From Bacilli bacterium (GTDB lineage Bacteria > Bacillota_I > Bacilli_A > JAJDGJ01), in NCBI GenBank assembly GCA_031272545.1, contig JAISTP010000014.1, positions 1-48,678 on the forward strand: 48,678 nucleotides of DNA, given 5' to 3'. Shown here one piece after another: positions 44,497 through 48,678 of this stretch; positions within the stretch are counted from its first letter, which is position 1, and each line of letters starts with the position of its first letter. The position numbers were made by a program, and so were the translations under genes. The notes below the pieces were generated by a model. That model saw nothing but the letters and a program-made list of their open reading frames with translations. It was not told the origin of the DNA and made no database searches.

Positions 44497-44522
44497 GAAC
44501 TATATGCTTATTATAGTTCATT
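44494..44522. promoter_or_regulatory. Palindromic operator, probable TetR-family binding site
   Basis: AATGAACTATA (44494-44504) and its exact complement (44512-44522) flank a 7-base centre. It covers the end of the -10 and the start of transcription of the exporter operon. A partial copy, TATTATAGTT, lies at 44461-44470, just before the -35, possibly a half-site facing the regulator gene. Confidence 0.75.
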
Positions 44523-44554
44523 TTTAATAAAATGTCTATTTTGAAAGGGGTTTA

Positions 44555-45445
44555 ATGATGAGTGTTATAAGTATTAATAATTTAAAGAAAAGTTTTGGTA
44601 AAACTAATGCATTAAAAGGGATTAGTTTTGAAATTAATAAAGGAGAAATTTTTGGTTTTATTGGCCCTAATGGTGCTGGTAAATCAACAACAATTCGTTG
44701 CTTATTAGGTTTAATTAAAGCTGATGAAGGAACTTGCATGATTGAAGGATTAGATGGTTGGCAAGAAAGTGTATTAGCCCATGAAAAAATTGCTTATGTA
44801 CCTGGAGATGTTAATCTTTGGCCTAATTTAACTGGTGGACAAATAATTGATGTTTTGTTAAGTTTTAAGAATAAAAAACATACTAAAAAAACAGATGAAT
44901 TAATAAAATTATTTGATTTTGATGCAAGTAAAAAAGCACGTTCTTATTCTAAAGGTAATCGTCAAAAAGTAGCTTTAATTGCGGCATTAAGTAGTGATGC
45001 AGATATTTATATTTTTGATGAACCAACTTCAGGATTAGATCCTTTAATGGAACAAGTATTCCAAGATTATGTTTTAAAATTAAAAGATGAAGGAAAAACA
45101 ATTCTTTTATCTTCTCATATTCTTTCTGAAGTAGAAAAATTATGTGATCAAATTGCTATTATTAAAGAAGGTAATATTATAGAAATTGGTTCTTTAAAAG
45201 ATATGCAACATTTAACAAGAACAAATTTTGAAATTATTAGTGATATTAAAATAGATGGCTTAGAAAATATAAAAGGGCTTCATAATATTAAACAGGAAGA
45301 TAATAATTTAAAAGTACAAGTTGATACTAATAACATTGATGCTTTTATGAAACACATTAATCAATATCATATTAATTATCTAACAAGTAGTGCTCCTACT
45401 TTAGAAGATTTATTCTTAAGATATTATGAAAAAGAGGGTGCTTAG
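44555..45445 (+). CDS. ABC transporter ATP-binding protein
   Basis: A 296-aa ATPase. Walker A is GPNGAGKST (about 38-46), the Q-loop region falls around 85, the signature motif is the variant YSKGN instead of LSGGQ, Walker B IYIFDEPTSGLDP, and the H-loop SSHILS. The C-terminal 80 residues form a short extra domain. This is the class paired with ABC-2-like exporters. An AAAGGGG ribosome site precedes two adjacent ATGs. It is one base from the permease start and is driven by the operator-covered promoter. Confidence 0.93.
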   Translation: MMSVISINNLKKSFGKTNALKGISFEINKGEIFGFIGPNGAGKSTTIRCLLGLIKADEGTCMIEGLDGWQESVLAHEKIAYVPGDVNLWPNLTGGQIIDVLLSFKNKKHTKKTDELIKLFDFDASKKARSYSKGNRQKVALIAALSSDADIYIFDEPTSGLDPLMEQVFQDYVLKLKDEGKTILLSSHILSEVEKLCDQIAIIKEGNIIEIGSLKDMQHLTRTNFEIISDIKIDGLENIKGLHNIKQEDNNLKVQVDTNNIDAFMKHINQYHINYLTSSAPTLEDLFLRYYEKEGA

Positions 45446-45446
45446 A

Positions 45447-47033
45447 ATGTTTAGTAAGACACTATCTTTATTATGGTTTTATTTAAAAAAAGATAAGTTT
45501 AAAAACATTTGTTGGATAATTGCAATAGTTGCTTTTCTTGTTGGTATTGCAGGAATGTATCCTTCTTTATTTAAAACACCAGAAGATTTAATGGCTATTG
45601 GCATTACCATGCAATCACCTAGTATGATAGCTATGGCTGGACCACTTTATGGTAATTCATATCATGTGGCTAATGTTATGGCGAATAATTTGTTAATTTT
45701 CATTGTTTTAATGGCTGTTATTATGAGTATGATGTTAAGTATCAAAAATACTCGTGAAGTAGAAGAAGATGGATTATTAGAAATGATTAATTCTTATTGT
45801 ATTGGCCGTTGTGCTAATACATTAGCAGTTTTTTTAGAAGTTTTAATAATTAATATTATTATTAGTATTTTAATTACTTTAGGCTTAACTACTCTTAATA
45901 TTGAAGGAATAGATTTTATTGGTAGCTTAGTTATGGGAAGTAGTATTGGTTTAAGTGGTATTATTTTTTCTTGTATTACTTTAGTTATCTCTCAATTATT
46001 TGTATCAGCTCGTAGTGTTAGAGTTGTTTCTTATTCCTTTATGGCTTTTACTTATTTATTTCGTGCTATTACTGATGTTTCTAATCAAGATTTAAGTTGG
46101 TTATCGCCTATGGCATGGGCAATAAAAACAGAGGTCTTTGTTAGTAATAAAATATTACCATTATTTTTATTAACTATCTTTTCTATTATTTTCTTAGTAT
46201 TAAGTATCTTTTTAAATAATAAAAGAGATATGAATCAAGGATATATTAAAATTAAAGAAGGTAAAAAAGTAGGTAAGGGTTTCTTACTTACTAAATTAGG
46301 TTTTATCTATAAATTAGATAGGGTATTAATTTATGGCTGGTTAATTGGTTTAGCCATATTAGGAGCAAGTTATGGTTCAGTATTTAATCAAGTTGGAAGT
46401 TTTGCGAACAATGAAATGTATGCGAAATTATTAGAAAGTGTTAACAGTAATAATTTTGCCTTAGCTTTAATTCCGATGATTTCTTTAATATCAGCGATAT
46501 TAACTATAATACCTGCTGTATTAATTATTAATCACTTATTAAGCGATGAAAAAAGTGAAAGAATTGAACAATTATTAGCTTTACCTATGTCACGTAACAA
46601 ATTATTAACTTCTCATTTATTTTGGTCTATATTAGTAGGTATTATTGGTATATTCTTAGCTCAATATTGTACTTATGCAGCTGCTTTATCAGTAATGGAT
46701 AGTCCTTTACCTTTAAAAGATTTTATGTTATCCGCATTAAATGCCTTGCCTATTATCTTAATCTTTATTGGTTTAGCGGTATTCTTTGTCGGTTGGTTAA
46801 AAAAATATATGAGTATTCTTTGGTTATACTTAATATTTGGTTTTATAGTTGTTTATTTTGGAGCTTTAATTAATATACCTGAATGGATAACTAAACTATC
46901 ACCATTTGGTTTAATTAATCGTGTTCCTATTGATAACATTAATTGGTTAGTTTTTATAATTATGATTATAATAGCTATAGTTTTAACTGTTCTTGGTTAT
47001 ATTGGTTATAATAAACGTGATATTAAAAAATAA
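45447..47033 (+). CDS. ABC exporter permease (antibiotic-exporter type)
   Basis: A 528-aa permease with about 12 membrane helices in two similar halves, each led by a soluble stretch (FYLKKDKFKNICW near residue 12 and LDRVLIYGWLIG near 290). This doubled ABC-2-like plan matches exporters annotated for polyketide or drug export. I start at the ATG at 45447, right after the ATPase stop, with GAGGGTG upstream; an in-frame ATG at 45426 lies inside the ATPase gene. Residues 367-400 (SDEKSERIEQLLALPMSR) form the coupling region to the ATPase. The substrate cannot be inferred. Confidence 0.88.
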   Translation: MFSKTLSLLWFYLKKDKFKNICWIIAIVAFLVGIAGMYPSLFKTPEDLMAIGITMQSPSMIAMAGPLYGNSYHVANVMANNLLIFIVLMAVIMSMMLSIKNTREVEEDGLLEMINSYCIGRCANTLAVFLEVLIINIIISILITLGLTTLNIEGIDFIGSLVMGSSIGLSGIIFSCITLVISQLFVSARSVRVVSYSFMAFTYLFRAITDVSNQDLSWLSPMAWAIKTEVFVSNKILPLFLLTIFSIIFLVLSIFLNNKRDMNQGYIKIKEGKKVGKGFLLTKLGFIYKLDRVLIYGWLIGLAILGASYGSVFNQVGSFANNEMYAKLLESVNSNNFALALIPMISLISAILTIIPAVLIINHLLSDEKSERIEQLLALPMSRNKLLTSHLFWSILVGIIGIFLAQYCTYAAALSVMDSPLPLKDFMLSALNALPIILIFIGLAVFFVGWLKKYMSILWLYLIFGFIVVYFGALINIPEWITKLSPFGLINRVPIDNINWLVFIIMIIIAIVLTVLGYIGYNKRDIKK

Positions 47034-47038
47034 TAAAA

Positions 47039-47059
47039 AACACTTATTTAATAAGTGTT
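47039..47059 (+). repeat. Perfect hairpin after the permease gene
   Basis: AACACTTATT / AATAAGTGTT palindrome, without a T tract; it starts six bases after the stop codon. Confidence 0.6.
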
Positions 47060-47060
47060 C

Positions 47061-47098
47061 AGACTGTTGACGAATTACTTCGTATGCAGTCTTTTTTT
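47061..47098 (+). terminator. Strong hairpin with T8 between the exporter and the insertion sequence
   Basis: AGACTG pairs with CAGTCT and an inner ACGAA pairs with TTCGT, followed by T8. It ends the exporter transcript or shields the insertion sequence from outside transcription. It may lie at the left end of the element. Confidence 0.75.
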
Positions 47099-47177
47099 TA
47101 TTTGTAAACTGTTGTTATTTTGGTGAAATTTTAATTTATTATCCATTGCAGTTGTACAATTTAGATTTTTAAAAAGG

Positions 47178-47183
47178 TATAAT
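47178..47183 (+). promoter_or_regulatory. -10 element of the transposase gene
   Basis: TATAAT 26 bases before the ATG at 47209; TTGTAC at 47152-47157 is a possible -35 but at 20-base spacing. Confidence 0.4.
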
Positions 47184-47208
47184 TATAGTATCAATGGAGG
47201 AGATATCT

Positions 47209-48678
47209 ATGGCAATGACAAAGAATTCTAGAGGTAAACAAGATTCACTTATCATGTATACCTTAGACCAGTTAGTTCCAAGAGGACACTTAGTTAGAAA
47301 AATGGAAAGACATCTTGATTTAACATTCATTTATGACGAAGTTGCTCATCTTTATTCCAACGTTGGTCAAAAATCGCTTGATCCAGTTGTTTTTTCAAAA
47401 TTCTATTACTTAAAAATATGTTTGGTATTAAATCAATCAGAGAGACAATGAGACAAATTGAAGTAAATGTTGCTTATAGATGGTATTTAAATTTAAATTT
47501 TGATCAAGAAGTCCCTGATCATTCAACTATTTCTAAGACTTATGCAAGACGCTTTGCCGATAATGATATTTTTGAAAAGTTATTTATTCATATTTTATCG
47601 TTGGCTGATTCTTTTGGTTATTTAGGTAATGATGATATTCATGGTGATGCAACTCATATAAAAGCATCTGCAAATAAAAGAAAGTATGAAGAAATTGATG
47701 TTGAAGCTATAGACTCTATAAAAGAACGTCTTTTAGTAGATATTAACGAACTTAGAGAAGAGCTTGATCAAAAGCCTATTGAGCTTGAAAAATATGAGAC
47801 AAAAGACGATGATTTGGATAATGATATTAATAATAGACCAGGAGGTAGTCATCCGGATAAAAAATACTATGATGAAGACCGCTACATTACTAAAAAGAGC
47901 ACAAAAAAAGTTAAAGTAAGTAAAGTGGATAAAGATGCAGGTTATTACTATCGAGACGAAAAAGAAAAAGGTTTTGTCTATCAAGACCATCGACTAGTAG
48001 ATGGTCTATATAACTTTATTATTGCAACTTCTATTGAGCCTGGTAATATTCATGATAGTAAAGCAATATTTAAAGCATTAAACAAATTAGAAGAATATGG
48101 CTTCGAATATAAAAAAATTGCATTAGATTCTGGCTATAATAATGTAGAACTAATGGAATATTTAAATCACATAAATAAATATGCAGTTATTGCCCATAGA
48201 AGATTTTCAAAGACTAAGGATAAAAGTTATTACGATATTGAGCAGGATTTTTTCGTTTGTGAAATGGGATGCATCTTTAAGAAAAAAAATGTAAATAAAT
48301 CAGGAGTGATTCAGTATTACCATAGAGAAAACTGTTATGAGTGTCCAAAAAAATGTTTTAGTGGAAAAACAACAAAGTTTAAAATCTTTACTCGACACAT
48401 ATGGGCTGGTTATCGTGATGATAATAGAACTAGAAGACTATCATCTGAGGGTAAAGAGCTTTACACTAAGCGAAAAGAAACGGTTGAACGTAGTTTCGCT
48501 GACTCAAAACAAAATCACGGATTAAGATGGACGTTATATCGTGGTATTACTAAGAACCAGAATTATAATTTCCTTCTTTGTGCTGCCCAAAATCTAAAAA
48601 AGATATGCAGATTAAAGGCAATAGAATATGCAATAGAGCAAGAAAATAAGGAAAATGGGCCTACTATTTGTATATTTA
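47209..48678 (+). pseudogene. IS1182-family transposase, frame break near codon 70, 3' end outside window
   Basis: The first frame starts at the ATG at 47209, seven bases after GGAGGA, and stops at TGA (47449-47451). The -1 frame, entered at the A5 run 47412-47416, continues as MFGIKSIRETMRQIEVN and stays open to the edge. Joined, it has VPDHSTISKTYARRF, the first catalytic Asp in HGDATHIKAS, the second in ALDSGYNN, a Cys group (CYECPKKCF), and the catalytic Glu in KETVERSFADSK. This is the IS1182 layout, normally one continuous frame. A tRNA-Lys slip from AAA to AAA would restore it, so slippage is conceivable, but a lost base is simpler. Confidence 0.8.

Larger units (their letters stand above)
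47061..48678 (+). mobile_element. IS1182-type insertion sequence, right end outside window
   Basis: A DDE transposase gene fills 47209 to the window edge. The left boundary is set provisionally at the hairpin at 47061; terminal inverted repeats cannot be checked because the right end is missing. The element sits immediately downstream of the exporter operon and does not interrupt a recognisable gene on its left side. Confidence 0.75.

Noticed and set aside
47733-47990. Open minus-strand frame of 85 codons and a plus-strand frame at 48337-48525
   Set aside because: Both overlap the conserved transposase reading frame and have no support of their own.
1-48678. TGA read as Trp (Mollicutes code)
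   Set aside because: Trp positions use TGG and no conserved gene is interrupted by an in-frame TGA, so the standard code explains everything seen.
1-48678. CRISPR array or prophage
   Set aside because: No regularly spaced direct repeats and no phage structural, integrase or cas genes were seen.

Overview
The window is strongly AT-rich chromosomal DNA from a low-GC Gram-positive anaerobe (Bacillota). Gram-positive surface biology is shown by an LPxTG wall protein, an LCP-family enzyme, PrsA-type foldases and lipoteichoic-acid-type sugar transfer genes. Anaerobic metabolism is shown by pyruvate:ferredoxin oxidoreductase, an oxygen-sensitive 4-hydroxybutyryl-CoA dehydratase, phosphotransacetylase and a membrane pyrophosphatase. 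Among about 45 credible genes every stop codon I checked is TAA or TAG, never TGA. With the very low GC, this suggests a relative of the Erysipelotrichia/Mollicutes side of the phylum; that placement is inference.

Layout. 1-0.8 kb: 3' end of a wall-anchored adhesin-like gene coupled to a 43-aa lipoprotein. 0.9-6.7 kb: an origin-proximal block seen in many Bacillota, gdpP-rplI-dnaB, a WalJ-like metallo-hydrolase, rlmH, a 52-aa membrane peptide and ung. 6.9-10.4 kb: folC, then hppA with the residues of a K+-independent H+ pump. 10.6-16.8 kb: a polyprenyl-phosphate glycosyltransferase, a YfhO protein fused to a GtrA domain, and a second YfhO paralogue, probably one glycosylation system. 16.9-18.7 kb: pta and a short-chain dehydrogenase. 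18.9-21.3 kb: an accessory patch with a frame-broken unknown gene, small membrane proteins, a MoaC homologue lacking its catalytic His, and a flavin-fold protein. 21.4-22.7 kb (minus): an aminotransferase.

23.1-28.5 kb: PFOR interrupted by one in-frame TAG that removes the last Cys ligand of a [4Fe-4S] cluster, then abfD and a small Cys-rich protein. 28.5-30.2 kb: tRNA-Lys(CUU), an L13 leader, rplM-rpsI and an Hsp20. 30.2-31.8 kb (minus): an LCP protein with a solute-binding-like insert. 31.9-38.1 kb: a small membrane peptide coupled to pcrA, two PrsA-like foldases, a membrane protein and rarA. 38.2-40.6 kb: DegV, a transaldolase-like aldolase and a zinc-ribbon membrane protein. 40.6-43.8 kb (minus): proBA and an M28-like hydrolase. 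43.8-47.0 kb: a TetR regulator divergent from an ABC exporter, with a perfect palindrome over a consensus promoter. 47.1 kb to the edge: an IS1182-type insertion sequence whose transposase has a frame break.

As a system, PFOR and Pta would turn pyruvate into acetyl-CoA and acetyl-phosphate, the pyrophosphatase would recover energy from biosynthetic PPi, and the glycosylation, LCP and foldase genes serve the envelope. The strongest leads are the PFOR nonsense codon, the YfhO-GtrA fusion, the His-less MoaC and the absence of TGA stops.
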